A DNA stretch of 64,000 bases from Actinoplanes sp. N902-109 (GTDB lineage: Bacteria > Actinomycetota > Actinomycetes > Mycobacteriales > Micromonosporaceae), in the NCBI RefSeq assembly GCF_000389965.1, contig NC_021191.1, positions 8,867,501 through 8,931,500 on the forward strand. Reading direction: 5' to 3'. This document shows positions 50,192-57,685 of the stretch, one piece after another. The first letter of the stretch is position 1. The number at the start of each line of letters is the position of its first letter. The notes below the pieces were generated by a model that worked only from the letters and a program-made list of their open reading frames with translations, made no database searches and was not told where the DNA came from. The position numbers were made by a program, and so were the translations under genes.

Positions 50192-50962
50192 ATGACCCAG
50201 CACCCCACGGACACGCCCCCCTTCACACCGCTCGTGCCGCAGGACGCCGTCACCGAGGAGTTCGAGACGGTGGAGGGCGAGGTCGTCTGGCACCAGCCGG
50301 TCGCCACCGGCCCGTGGCACGCCAAGCACGAGAGGCCCGGCGAGTGGCACACCCACCCGCCGGACCACCTGGCGTTCGAGCACTCGCCGCCGGCCGAGGT
50401 GCAACCCGGCGTCCAGCACGACGAGGAGCCCGAGGCCATCCCGCTGAGCCTGCTGCCGCATCCGTGGGAGGTGCCGTTCGACGCGCACGCCGGCGAGCCG
50501 GTGCTGCCGGACCGGGCGCCGCGCCACCCCGGACGCTGGATCGCGCTCGCCGCGGTGCTGACCTTCCTGCTGCTCGGTGGGGGTGCGGCGGCTCTGTTCG
50601 CGCTGCTGCGCAACGCCGACAGCGGCCGTGGTGCGGCCGACCCGGTGACCGCGGTGGACCGCTTCATGACCGCCGTCTACACCCAGCAGGACGCGAAGGC
50701 GGCGGCCGACCTCGTCTGCCGCGAGGCCCGCGACATGACGAAGCTGCAGAACCGGGTGGACCAGATCAAGGGGTACGCCACCGAGTACCCGGCACCGGTG
50801 TTCTCCTGGGGCGAACCGTCGGTGTCCGGACAGGGCAAGGACCGGGCCACGGTGGCGGTCCAGCTCGTCATGAGCACCGATGACGAGCGCAGCACCCAGC
50901 AACGGCTGACGTTCACAGTGATCCGCAAGACGGCTTGGCTGGTCTGTGACGTGACCGGCTGA
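50192..50962 (+). CDS. Membrane-anchored protein with outer NTF2/lumazine-binding-like domain
   Basis: A 256-residue protein. About 110 cytoplasmic residues rich in His, Pro and acidic residues (several HxxxH-like pairs) precede one membrane helix (about 114-136). An outer domain (about 150-256) begins DPVTAVDRFMTAVYTQQD and ends KTAWLVCDVTG, with two cysteines. Similar domains occur in many actinobacterial membrane proteins of unknown role. GCAGGAG lies 5 bases before ATG 50192. It is divergent from the DUF4177 gene and precedes the arsA pair. Confidence 0.65.
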   Translation: MTQHPTDTPPFTPLVPQDAVTEEFETVEGEVVWHQPVATGPWHAKHERPGEWHTHPPDHLAFEHSPPAEVQPGVQHDEEPEAIPLSLLPHPWEVPFDAHAGEPVLPDRAPRHPGRWIALAAVLTFLLLGGGAAALFALLRNADSGRGAADPVTAVDRFMTAVYTQQDAKAAADLVCREARDMTKLQNRVDQIKGYATEYPAPVFSWGEPSVSGQGKDRATVAVQLVMSTDDERSTQQRLTFTVIRKTAWLVCDVTG

Positions 50963-50972
50963 GCTGTGGCCG

Positions 50973-50978
50973 TACTCT
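50973..50978 (+). promoter_or_regulatory. Probable -10 element of the first ArsA-type gene, leaderless
   Basis: TACTCT, 6 bases, ATG 50985. Confidence 0.55.
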
Positions 50979-50984
50979 CGGGTC

Positions 50985-51941
50985 ATGGGTGGAAATGAGT
51001 GGCCGGCCCGCCTGCACGTCGTGACGGGCAAGGGCGGCACCGGCAAGACCACGGTGGCCGCCGCGCTCGCGCTGGGTCTCGCCGCCGGTGGCCACCGCAC
51101 CCTCCTCGTCGAGGTCGAGGGGCGGCAGGGCATCGCCCAGCTGTTCGGCGCCGAGCCGCTGCCCTACAAGGAGTTGCGCATCGCCACACCGCCCAAGGCC
51201 GACGGCGAGGTGCGGGCGCTGGCCGTGGACCCCGAGGAAGCGCTGCTCGAGTATCTCGACATGTTCTACAAGCTCGGCGCGGCCGGCCGGGCGCTGCGCA
51301 AGATCGGCGCCATCGACTTCGCCACCACGATCGCCCCGGGCCTGCGCGACGTGCTGCTCACCGGCAAGGTCAAGGAGGCGACCACGCGCTCGGACAACGG
51401 CCGCCGGGCGTACGACGCCGTGGTGCTCGACGCGCCGCCGACCGGCCGGATCGGCCGGTTCCTCAACGTGACCGCCGAGACCGCGCGGCTGGCCAAGATG
51501 GGCCCGATCAAGACCCAGAGCGACGGGGTCGCCTCGCTGCTGCGCTCGCCGATGACCTCGGTGCACGTGGTGACCCTGCTCGAGGAGATGCCGGTGCAGG
51601 AGAGCCTCGACGCGATCGCGGAGCTGACCGCGTTGCACATCCCGGTCGGCCGGGTCATCGTCAACGGCGCCCGGCCGCCGCTGCTCGCCGGGGCCAAGGT
51701 CACCAAGACCGAGCTGAAGCGGGGCCTGGCCGCCGCCGGCCTGCCCGCCGACCCGGCCACGGTGGCCGGGCTGCAGGCCGAGGCCAAGGCCCATCTGACC
51801 CGCCGGGAGCTGGAGGAATCGCTGCGCACCGACCTCGCCGAGACCGGTTACCCGATGGTCGAGCTGCCGCTGCTGGACACGGGTGTCGACCGGGACGGCC
51901 TGAACCGCCTGGCCGGCCTTCTCATGGCCCCGGGGCAGTGA
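50985..51941 (+). CDS. ArsA/GET3-family ATPase, first of pair (Rv3679-like)
   Basis: A 318-residue soluble ATPase. The deviant Walker A is GKGGTGKT (about 15-22) with the signature lysine, switch I-like EGRQGIAQL, and switch II-like DAPPTGRIGRF. In M. tuberculosis the Rv3679/Rv3680 pair forms a complex linked to cell-envelope metabolite handling. No arsenic genes are nearby, so an arsenite role is unlikely. A TACTCT hexamer 6 bases before ATG 50985 suggests a leaderless transcript. Confidence 0.9.
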   Translation: MGGNEWPARLHVVTGKGGTGKTTVAAALALGLAAGGHRTLLVEVEGRQGIAQLFGAEPLPYKELRIATPPKADGEVRALAVDPEEALLEYLDMFYKLGAAGRALRKIGAIDFATTIAPGLRDVLLTGKVKEATTRSDNGRRAYDAVVLDAPPTGRIGRFLNVTAETARLAKMGPIKTQSDGVASLLRSPMTSVHVVTLLEEMPVQESLDAIAELTALHIPVGRVIVNGARPPLLAGAKVTKTELKRGLAAAGLPADPATVAGLQAEAKAHLTRRELEESLRTDLAETGYPMVELPLLDTGVDRDGLNRLAGLLMAPGQ

Positions 51942-51980
51942 GCTACAGCGCTTGATCCGACGTCCCGGGCGGTGAGTGCG

Positions 51981-51986
51981 TACGCT
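51981..51986 (+). promoter_or_regulatory. Probable -10 element of the second ArsA-type gene, leaderless
   Basis: TACGCT, 6 bases, GTG 51993. It supports 51993 over GTG 51972 as the start. Confidence 0.5.
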
Positions 51987-51992
51987 CGAAGC

Positions 51993-53132
51993 GTGGCTGA
52001 TCAGACCGCCCCGCGCCTGGACATCGACGCTCTGCTGGCCGACCCGGCCACCCGCATCGTGGTCTGCTGCGGTGCCGGCGGGGTGGGCAAGACCACCACG
52101 GCGGCGGCGCTGGGCCTGCGGGCGGCCGAGGTGCACGGCCGGCGCACGGTGGTGCTGACGATCGACCCGGCGCGGCGGCTCGCGCAGTCCATGGGGCTCA
52201 CCGAGCTGGACAACACCCCCCGCCAGGTCAAGGGCATCGACACCGAGGCAACCGGCGGTGAGCTGCACGCCATGATGCTCGACATGAAGCGCACGTTCGA
52301 CGAGGTCGTGCAGGCGCACACCTCGCCGCAGCGGGCCGCGGAGATCTTCGGCAACCCCTTCTACCAGGCGATGAGCTCGACTTTCTCGGGCACGCAGGAG
52401 TACATGGCCATGGAGAAGCTGGGCCAGCTGCGCGCCACCGACGAGTGGGACCTGATCGTGGTCGACACGCCGCCGTCGCGCTCGGCGCTCGACTTCCTGG
52501 ACGCGCCCGCGCGGCTGTCCCGCTTCCTCGACGGCCGGATGCTGCGGATGCTGATGGCCCCGGCGCGCGGCGGTCGCAGCATGTTCAGCCTGGTGACGGC
52601 GTCGTTCGGGGTGTTCTCCCGGGCCGTGCAGAAGATCTTGGGCGCCCAGCTGCTGACCGACCTGTCCGGCTTCGTGGCCGCGCTGGACTCGATGTTCGGT
52701 GGGTTCCGCCAGCGCGCCGATGTGACGTACCGGATCCTGCAGGACCCGCAGACCGCGTTCCTGCTGGTCGCCGCGCCGGAGCGGGACGCGGTCCGGGAGG
52801 CGGCGTATTTCGCCGAGCGGCTGGTCGCCGAGCGGATGCCGCTGGCCGGGTTGGTGCTCAACCGCACCCATGAGGTGGCGTTCGACTCGGTCCCGCCGGC
52901 CGAGGCCGAGGCGGCGGCTGCTGCCCTCGACGCGGCCGGCGACCACGCGGTGACCGCCGAGGCGCTGCGCATCCACGCCGGCTTGCTGCGCCAGATCGAC
53001 CGCGAGGTACGGGTGGCCGCCCGCTTCACCGACGCCTTCCCCGGCGTGCCCACGGTCGCAGTGACGGCACAGCCCGCCGACGTTCACGACGTCGACGGGC
53101 TGCGTATGGTCGGCGGTGCCCTCGCCGGTTAG
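51993..53132 (+). CDS. ArsA/GET3-family ATPase, second of pair (Rv3680-like)
   Basis: A 379-residue ATPase with P-loop CGAGGVGKTT (about 26-35), TIDPARRLAQSMG and VVDTPPSRSALDFLD. A long helical insert (about 165-215, rich in Met/Phe) could form a hydrophobic binding surface as in GET3-type proteins. I chose GTG 51993, seven codons into the longest frame, because TACGCT lies 6 bases before it. Its stop overlaps the convergent whiB stop by a few bases. It is paired with the preceding ATPase as in mycobacteria and streptomycetes. Confidence 0.9.
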   Translation: MADQTAPRLDIDALLADPATRIVVCCGAGGVGKTTTAAALGLRAAEVHGRRTVVLTIDPARRLAQSMGLTELDNTPRQVKGIDTEATGGELHAMMLDMKRTFDEVVQAHTSPQRAAEIFGNPFYQAMSSTFSGTQEYMAMEKLGQLRATDEWDLIVVDTPPSRSALDFLDAPARLSRFLDGRMLRMLMAPARGGRSMFSLVTASFGVFSRAVQKILGAQLLTDLSGFVAALDSMFGGFRQRADVTYRILQDPQTAFLLVAAPERDAVREAAYFAERLVAERMPLAGLVLNRTHEVAFDSVPPAEAEAAAAALDAAGDHAVTAEALRIHAGLLRQIDREVRVAARFTDAFPGVPTVAVTAQPADVHDVDGLRMVGGALAG

Positions 53133-53431
53133 CGGGTGGACACCAGAACCTTGTCAGCGCCCTTCTCGCGCAGCGCGGCTTCGAACATCTTCCGCCAGCT
53201 CGCCACGTGCGGGTGCCGGCGCAGCAGCGCGCGGCGCTCCCGCTCGGTCATGCCTCCCCAGACACCGAACTCGATCCGGTTGTCCAGCGCGTCGGCGAGG
53301 CATTCGTAGCGGACCGGGCAGCTGCGGCAGATCCTCTTGGCCACGTTCTGCTCGGCGCCCTGCACGAACAGCGCGTCAGGGTCGCCACTCTGACACGCCG
53401 CCATGCTGGGCCAGTCGCTGATCATTCCCAT
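53129..53431 (-). CDS. whiB4: WhiB-family iron-sulfur regulator (WhiB4/WblA type)
   Basis: WhiB proteins bind a redox-sensitive [4Fe-4S] cluster and act with sigma factors. The 100-residue protein has the four cysteines (MAAC, then CRSC and YEC), the turn EFGVWGGMTERERRALLRR and a basic C-terminus. The motif LFVQGAEQN and its position next to the arsA pair and ponA identify the WhiB4 (M. tuberculosis)/WblA (Streptomyces) group. ATG 53431 has AAGGGGGGA about 10 bases upstream; ATG 53425 is an alternative. It controls oxidative response or development in relatives. Confidence 0.92.
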   Translation of the reverse strand: MGMISDWPSMAACQSGDPDALFVQGAEQNVAKRICRSCPVRYECLADALDNRIEFGVWGGMTERERRALLRRHPHVASWRKMFEAALREKGADKVLVSTR

Positions 53432-53701
53432 CTGTACACGTCCCCCCTTGCATTCACCCCCTGACGTCTGCGGCTCATGTCCCCCAAGCCGAGCAGGCGT
53501 CACTGCGATATCTCGCCGGACCATCATGCTCCGTAGTCGGGCGATTACGCAACGTTGTCCCTCAAATACGTATACCTCGGGAGTTCCGGGCATCCCGGGC
53601 CAGCCGGACGGCGAAAAGTTCCCTGGAATTCTCAGAAAAGCCCATGCGCTGCCGACCGGAGGTACAGAATCATTCTGGGCGAACCGTGACCTTCCAGACC
53701 G

Positions 53702-53729
53702 TTGGACACGGGCGCTTTTCGCGTACCCT
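53702..53729 (+). promoter_or_regulatory. Promoter of ponA with leaderless start
   Basis: TTGGAC (53702-53707), a 16-base spacer and TACCCT (53724-53729) are followed by 6 bases and GTG 53736. It lies in the 304-base whiB-ponA gap, which otherwise contains only AT-richer sequence (53540-53580) likely to hold the whiB promoter. Confidence 0.6.
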
Positions 53730-53735
53730 GCTCAG

Positions 53736-56159
53736 GTGACCTCCTGGATGCGCAGACGCGATCACAACATCTTCGCCAATGCGACCTCGCTGCTGATCTG
53801 TGGCCTGCTGGCGGGCGTTGTCGTCGCCGCGGCCGCGTTCCCCGCGGTGGCCATGTCCGGCCTGGCGGCAAAGGCCGGCGGCGAGACTTTCGCAGCATTG
53901 CCGAGCGAACTCAAAGTGGCCAGTACACCCCAGGTGAGCCGAATCTTCGCATCGGACAACAAGACGCAGATCGCGGTGTTCTACGACGAGTTCCGCAGCG
54001 AAGTGCCGCTGAAGGACATCTCGAAGAACATGCAGAACGCGATCGTCGCGGCCGAGGACCACGAGTTCTTCGAACACAACGGGGTCGACCTCAAAGGCGT
54101 CGCCCGCGCGTTCGTCAACAACAAGAGCGGCAAGTCGTCGCAGCAGGGCGCCTCGACGCTGACGATGCAGTACGTGCGCATGTCCCTGGCCTATTCGGCG
54201 TCGAGCCCCCAGGAGGTCGTCGACGCCACCAAGGACACGCCCAAGCGCAAGATCACCGAAATGAAGTACGCGATGCAGGTCGAGAAGGAGCTCACCAAGC
54301 AGCAGATCCTGGAGCACTATCTCAACCAGGCACCGTTCGGCAACGGCTCGTACGGCGTCGCCGCCGCGGCCCAGGTCTACTTCAAGAAGAAGCCCAAGGA
54401 CCTCTCGGTCGCCGAGGCCGCGCTGCTCGCCAGCATGGTGAAGGCCCCGACCGCGTTCAACCCGACCACGGCCAGCGGCTACCCGCAGGCCCTGGCCAGG
54501 CGCAACTACGTCGTCAACGACATGCTGGAACTCGGCTACATCACCCCGGCCGAGGCGCAGAAGGCGACCGCCACCAAGATCAGCCGCACGGTCCAGCACG
54601 TCGGCAACGGCTGCGTCTCGGTCAAGACCAACAGCTGGGGCTTCTTCTGCGACTACTTCTACCGCTGGTGGCTGAGCCAGGACGCCTTCGGCGCGACCAC
54701 GTTCGACCGTGAGCGCCGGCTCAAGGGTGGCGGTTACCGCATCCAGACGTCGCTCGACATCAAGGCGCAGAACGCGGCCCGGGAGAACATCTCCGACCAC
54801 ATCAGCGACAACAACAAGAATGCGTTGCTGATCGCCGCGGTGCAGCCGGGCACCGGCAAGGTCCGGGCCCTTGCGGCCAACCGCCGGTTCAAGCTGGACG
54901 ACCCGAACAATCCGAAGAACAAGCTCTCCTCGGACCCGGCCAAGCGCAAGAAGAAGATTCGCGGCACCTACCCGAACACCACCAACCCGCTGATGAGCGG
55001 GGGCGGCGACATCACCGGTTATCAGGCCGGCTCGGTGTTCAAGATGTTCACCATGGTGGCCGCGCTGGAGAACGGCTTCCCACTGGCCTATTCGTTCAAC
55101 GCGCCGGCCAAGTACGTCTCCAAGTACATCATCGCGCCAGGCCCGTCGACGTGTAACGGCAAGTACTACTGCCCCTCCAACGCATCGCCCGACGAGGCCG
55201 GTGTCTACAACATGTGGACCGGGTTCGGCGCCTCGGTGAACACGTATTTCGTGCCGCTGCAGGAACGGGTCGGCGCGGAGAAGGTCGTCGATGTCGCCAA
55301 GCGGTTCGGTGTGCAGTTCCGGGCCAAGACGGACTACGACTTCGCCAACGACGAAGCCTCGGCCCACCAGTGGGGTGCATTCACGCTGGGCGTTTCCTCG
55401 TCCACGCCGCTCGACATGGCGAATGCTTACGCGACGCTGGCCGGCGACGGCATGTACTGCTCGCCGACCCCGGTCGAGCAGATCACCACGATGAACGGCG
55501 AGAAGCTCGACGTCGGCAAGCCCAACTGCAAACGTGCCACCTCGCCCGACGTGGCCCGCGCGGCGCTGGACGCGGCCCGCTGCCCGGTCGGTGACTCCGC
55601 GCAGCTCGGCAGTTGCAAGGGCCGGACGGCACCGCAGGCGTACGGCGAGATCAAGCACCCGATCTACGGCAAGACCGGCACCACCGACCACGACAAGACC
55701 GCGTCGCTGATCATCGGCAGCAACTCGCTGACCGTGGCCGGCTACCTGGTCAACCCGGACTGGCAGAACCACTCCGACCGGATGTCGCACCAGATCGTCA
55801 ACCCCGCGGTGTGGGACACGATGGGTGACTACATGAAGGGCAAGCCCAAGGTCCAGTTCAAGAAGCCGGGCACCAAGAAGATCTCCGAGGGTGACCAGCG
55901 GTCCATCCCGGACGTCACCTGCGCCAGCATCGACAGCGCCAAGGCGCGCATCCAGGGCGCCGGCTTCACCGCGACGGTCGGCCAGGACGTCGACTCCTCC
56001 TGCCCGGCGGGCACGGCGGCGGGCACCAGCCCCAGCGGCCGGACCATCAAGGGTGGCTACGTGAGCATCGAGGTCAGCAAGGGCCAGGAGCCCGACCAGA
56101 AGGACGACAAGAAGGACAAGCCGCAGGGCAAGCCGAAGCCGCCGCCCGGACGGCGCTGA
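53736..56159 (+). CDS. ponA: Class A penicillin-binding protein with PASTA domain (PonA2 type)
   Basis: A bifunctional peptidoglycan synthase of 807 residues: short cytoplasmic start (SWMRRRDHN), membrane helix (about 19-42), glycosyltransferase domain with catalytic Glu107 in EDHEFFEHNG, and transpeptidase domain with SVFK (Ser433), GASVN and KTG (Lys646). A C-terminal PASTA repeat (about 720-785) and a Lys/Pro-rich tail follow. GTG 53736 fits the leaderless promoter; ATG 53748 is four codons later. It is divergent from whiB and followed by a hairpin terminator, as for Rv3682/ponA2. Confidence 0.94.
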   Translation: MTSWMRRRDHNIFANATSLLICGLLAGVVVAAAAFPAVAMSGLAAKAGGETFAALPSELKVASTPQVSRIFASDNKTQIAVFYDEFRSEVPLKDISKNMQNAIVAAEDHEFFEHNGVDLKGVARAFVNNKSGKSSQQGASTLTMQYVRMSLAYSASSPQEVVDATKDTPKRKITEMKYAMQVEKELTKQQILEHYLNQAPFGNGSYGVAAAAQVYFKKKPKDLSVAEAALLASMVKAPTAFNPTTASGYPQALARRNYVVNDMLELGYITPAEAQKATATKISRTVQHVGNGCVSVKTNSWGFFCDYFYRWWLSQDAFGATTFDRERRLKGGGYRIQTSLDIKAQNAARENISDHISDNNKNALLIAAVQPGTGKVRALAANRRFKLDDPNNPKNKLSSDPAKRKKKIRGTYPNTTNPLMSGGGDITGYQAGSVFKMFTMVAALENGFPLAYSFNAPAKYVSKYIIAPGPSTCNGKYYCPSNASPDEAGVYNMWTGFGASVNTYFVPLQERVGAEKVVDVAKRFGVQFRAKTDYDFANDEASAHQWGAFTLGVSSSTPLDMANAYATLAGDGMYCSPTPVEQITTMNGEKLDVGKPNCKRATSPDVARAALDAARCPVGDSAQLGSCKGRTAPQAYGEIKHPIYGKTGTTDHDKTASLIIGSNSLTVAGYLVNPDWQNHSDRMSHQIVNPAVWDTMGDYMKGKPKVQFKKPGTKKISEGDQRSIPDVTCASIDSAKARIQGAGFTATVGQDVDSSCPAGTAAGTSPSGRTIKGGYVSIEVSKGQEPDQKDDKKDKPQGKPKPPPGRR

Positions 56160-56166
56160 GCGGTAC

Positions 56167-56198
56167 GACGGGCGGGTCACCCTGGTGGCCCGCCCGTC
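56167..56198. terminator. Bidirectional hairpin between ponA and yqeY-like gene
   Basis: 15-base arms (GACGGGCGGGTCACC, 56167-56181; 56184-56198) with one mismatch and a two-base loop lie between two convergent stops. Confidence 0.85.
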
Positions 56199-56204
56199 GG
56201 GTGC

Positions 56205-56657
56205 TCAGCCGAGCTGTCGCCGTACCGCTGCCGCCACGCGGCCGCCCTCGGCGCGACCGGCCACCGCGGCCTGAGCCGCCTTCATGGCCGGGCCCATCTG
56301 CCCCTTGCCGCTGAAGCCGCCCGCTTGCAGTGCCTCGGCCACGATCCCGGCGATCTCCTCGTCGGTGAGCTGGGCCGGCAGGTAGCGGTCCAGGATCTCG
56401 CCCTCGGCGCTCTCCTTGGCGGCCTGGTCGGCCCGGCCGGCCCCGGTGAAGGCGGTCGCGGCCTCCCGGCGCTTCTTCGCCTCCTTGGTCAGCACGGCCA
56501 GCACCTCGTCCTCCGACAGCTCCCGCGCGGCATCCCCGGACACCTCGGCATTACGGACAGCGGCCAGGGCCATGCGCAACGTGGACGTGGTGAGCTCGTC
56601 CCGGCCCTTCATCGCAGTGTGCAGGTCATCGTTCAGGCGGTCTTTCAACGTTCCCAT
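56205..56657 (-). CDS. GatB/YqeY-domain protein
   Basis: A 150-residue soluble helical protein: MGTLKDRLNDDLHTAMKGRD, LTKEAKKRREAATAF, and a C-terminal GKGQMGPAMKA motif typical of YqeY. The domain also forms the tRNA-binding tail of GatB amidotransferase; free-standing members have no proven role, perhaps tRNA-related. ATG 56657 overlaps a possible ATG on the other strand, and TAGTTT lies 8 bases upstream, so the transcript may be leaderless. It is convergent with ponA. Confidence 0.9.
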   Translation of the reverse strand: MGTLKDRLNDDLHTAMKGRDELTTSTLRMALAAVRNAEVSGDAARELSEDEVLAVLTKEAKKRREAATAFTGAGRADQAAKESAEGEILDRYLPAQLTDEEIAGIVAEALQAGGFSGKGQMGPAMKAAQAAVAGRAEGGRVAAAVRRQLG

Positions 56658-56665
56658 GGACGCTC

Positions 56666-56675
56666 AAACTACTCT
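56666..56675. promoter_or_regulatory. Overlapping divergent -10 elements
   Basis: Minus-strand TAGTTT (56666-56671) serves the yqeY-like gene (8 bases to ATG 56657). Plus-strand TACTCT (56670-56675) serves the phosphoesterase (7 bases to ATG 56683). They share two bases, so both cannot be melted at once. Confidence 0.4.
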
Positions 56676-56682
56676 GGCCGTC

Positions 56683-57576
56683 ATGCGCAAGCGCTCCTTT
56701 ATCACCGCCGCCGCCACGCTGACCGCCGCCGGCGCCGCCACCTTCGCCTACGCGTCCCTGGTCGAGCGCAACCTGTTCACGCTGCGCCGCGTCGACGTAC
56801 CGATGCTCGAACCGGACGCCGAACCGCTGCGCATCCTGCACATCTCGGACCTGCACATGATGCCCGGCCAGCAGCGCAAGCAGGCCTGGGTGGCCGCGCT
56901 GATCGGCACCGATCCCGACCTCGTCGTGGTCACCGGCGACAACCTGTCCGCGCCGGATGCGGTGCCCGCCGTCATGCAGGCCCTCGACCCGCTGCTCGAC
57001 CTGCCCGGCGCCTTCGTCTTCGGCTCCAACGACTACCGCGGCCCGGTCTGGAAGAACCCGCTGCGGTACGTCTTCCCCACCGGCGAGTACGTGCAAGGCG
57101 TGGAACTGCCGACCGAGGATCTGCGCACCGGCCTCACCACCGCCGGCTGGGCCGACCTCAACAACGCCCGCACCACCCTCAAAGCCGGCGGCCGCACCCT
57201 CGAACTGGTCGGCGTGGACGACCCGCACGTCGAACGCGACAACTACGCCGCGGTCGCCGGGCCCGCCTCCTCCGACACCGACCTGCACCTCGGTGTCACC
57301 CACTCCCCGGCCTCGCACGTCCTGGACGCCATGGCCGCCGATGGCTTCACCCTCCTGCTGGCCGGCCACACCCACGGCGGTCAGGTCTGCGTCCCCGGCT
57401 ACGGCGCCCTGGCCACCAACTGCGACCTGCCCCGGTCGATGGCCAAGGGTCTGCACCGCTGGCCCGGCTCCAGCGCCTGGTTGCACGTCTCCGCCGGCCT
57501 GGGCACCCACCCCACCGCCCCCTACCGCCTGGCCTGCCGTCCGGAAGCCACCGTCCTCACCCTGATCCCCCGCTGA
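56683..57576 (+). CDS. Exported or membrane-anchored metallophosphoesterase
   Basis: A 297-residue calcineurin-like phosphoesterase with an N-terminal hydrophobic segment (about 6-24) that may be a signal or anchor. Metal-site motifs are HISDLHMMPG, VVTGDN, FGSNDYRG (in place of GNHD/E) and AGHTHGGQ. Actinobacterial YkuE-like proteins next to ponA2 share this plan (Rv3683 position). The substrate may be a cell-wall or lipid phosphate; this is inference. I chose ATG 56683 over ATG 56656 because of the TACTCT 7 bases upstream. Confidence 0.85.
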   Translation: MRKRSFITAAATLTAAGAATFAYASLVERNLFTLRRVDVPMLEPDAEPLRILHISDLHMMPGQQRKQAWVAALIGTDPDLVVVTGDNLSAPDAVPAVMQALDPLLDLPGAFVFGSNDYRGPVWKNPLRYVFPTGEYVQGVELPTEDLRTGLTTAGWADLNNARTTLKAGGRTLELVGVDDPHVERDNYAAVAGPASSDTDLHLGVTHSPASHVLDAMAADGFTLLLAGHTHGGQVCVPGYGALATNCDLPRSMAKGLHRWPGSSAWLHVSAGLGTHPTAPYRLACRPEATVLTLIPR

Positions 57577-57642
57577 GCCGGCTGCCGAAGCCCGCGGACC
57601 GGGCCGGCGGCAAGTCGTCCAGCAGCTGTCCGCAAACCTTCG

Positions 57643-57670
57643 GCCCGGCCACCGTTCCCGGTAGCCGGGC
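57643..57670. terminator. Probable hairpin between convergent phosphoesterase and hexosaminidase genes
   Basis: Arms GCCCGGC (57643-57649) and GCCGGGC (57664-57670), extended inward by ACC/GGT after one mismatch, enclose a 6-base loop. Confidence 0.55.
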
Positions 57671-57685
57671 TGTCGAACGGGCGGG

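Noticed and set aside
53670..56180. 836-codon minus-strand ORF antisense to ponA
   Set aside because: Shadow frame; the plus strand shows all PBP motifs in order.
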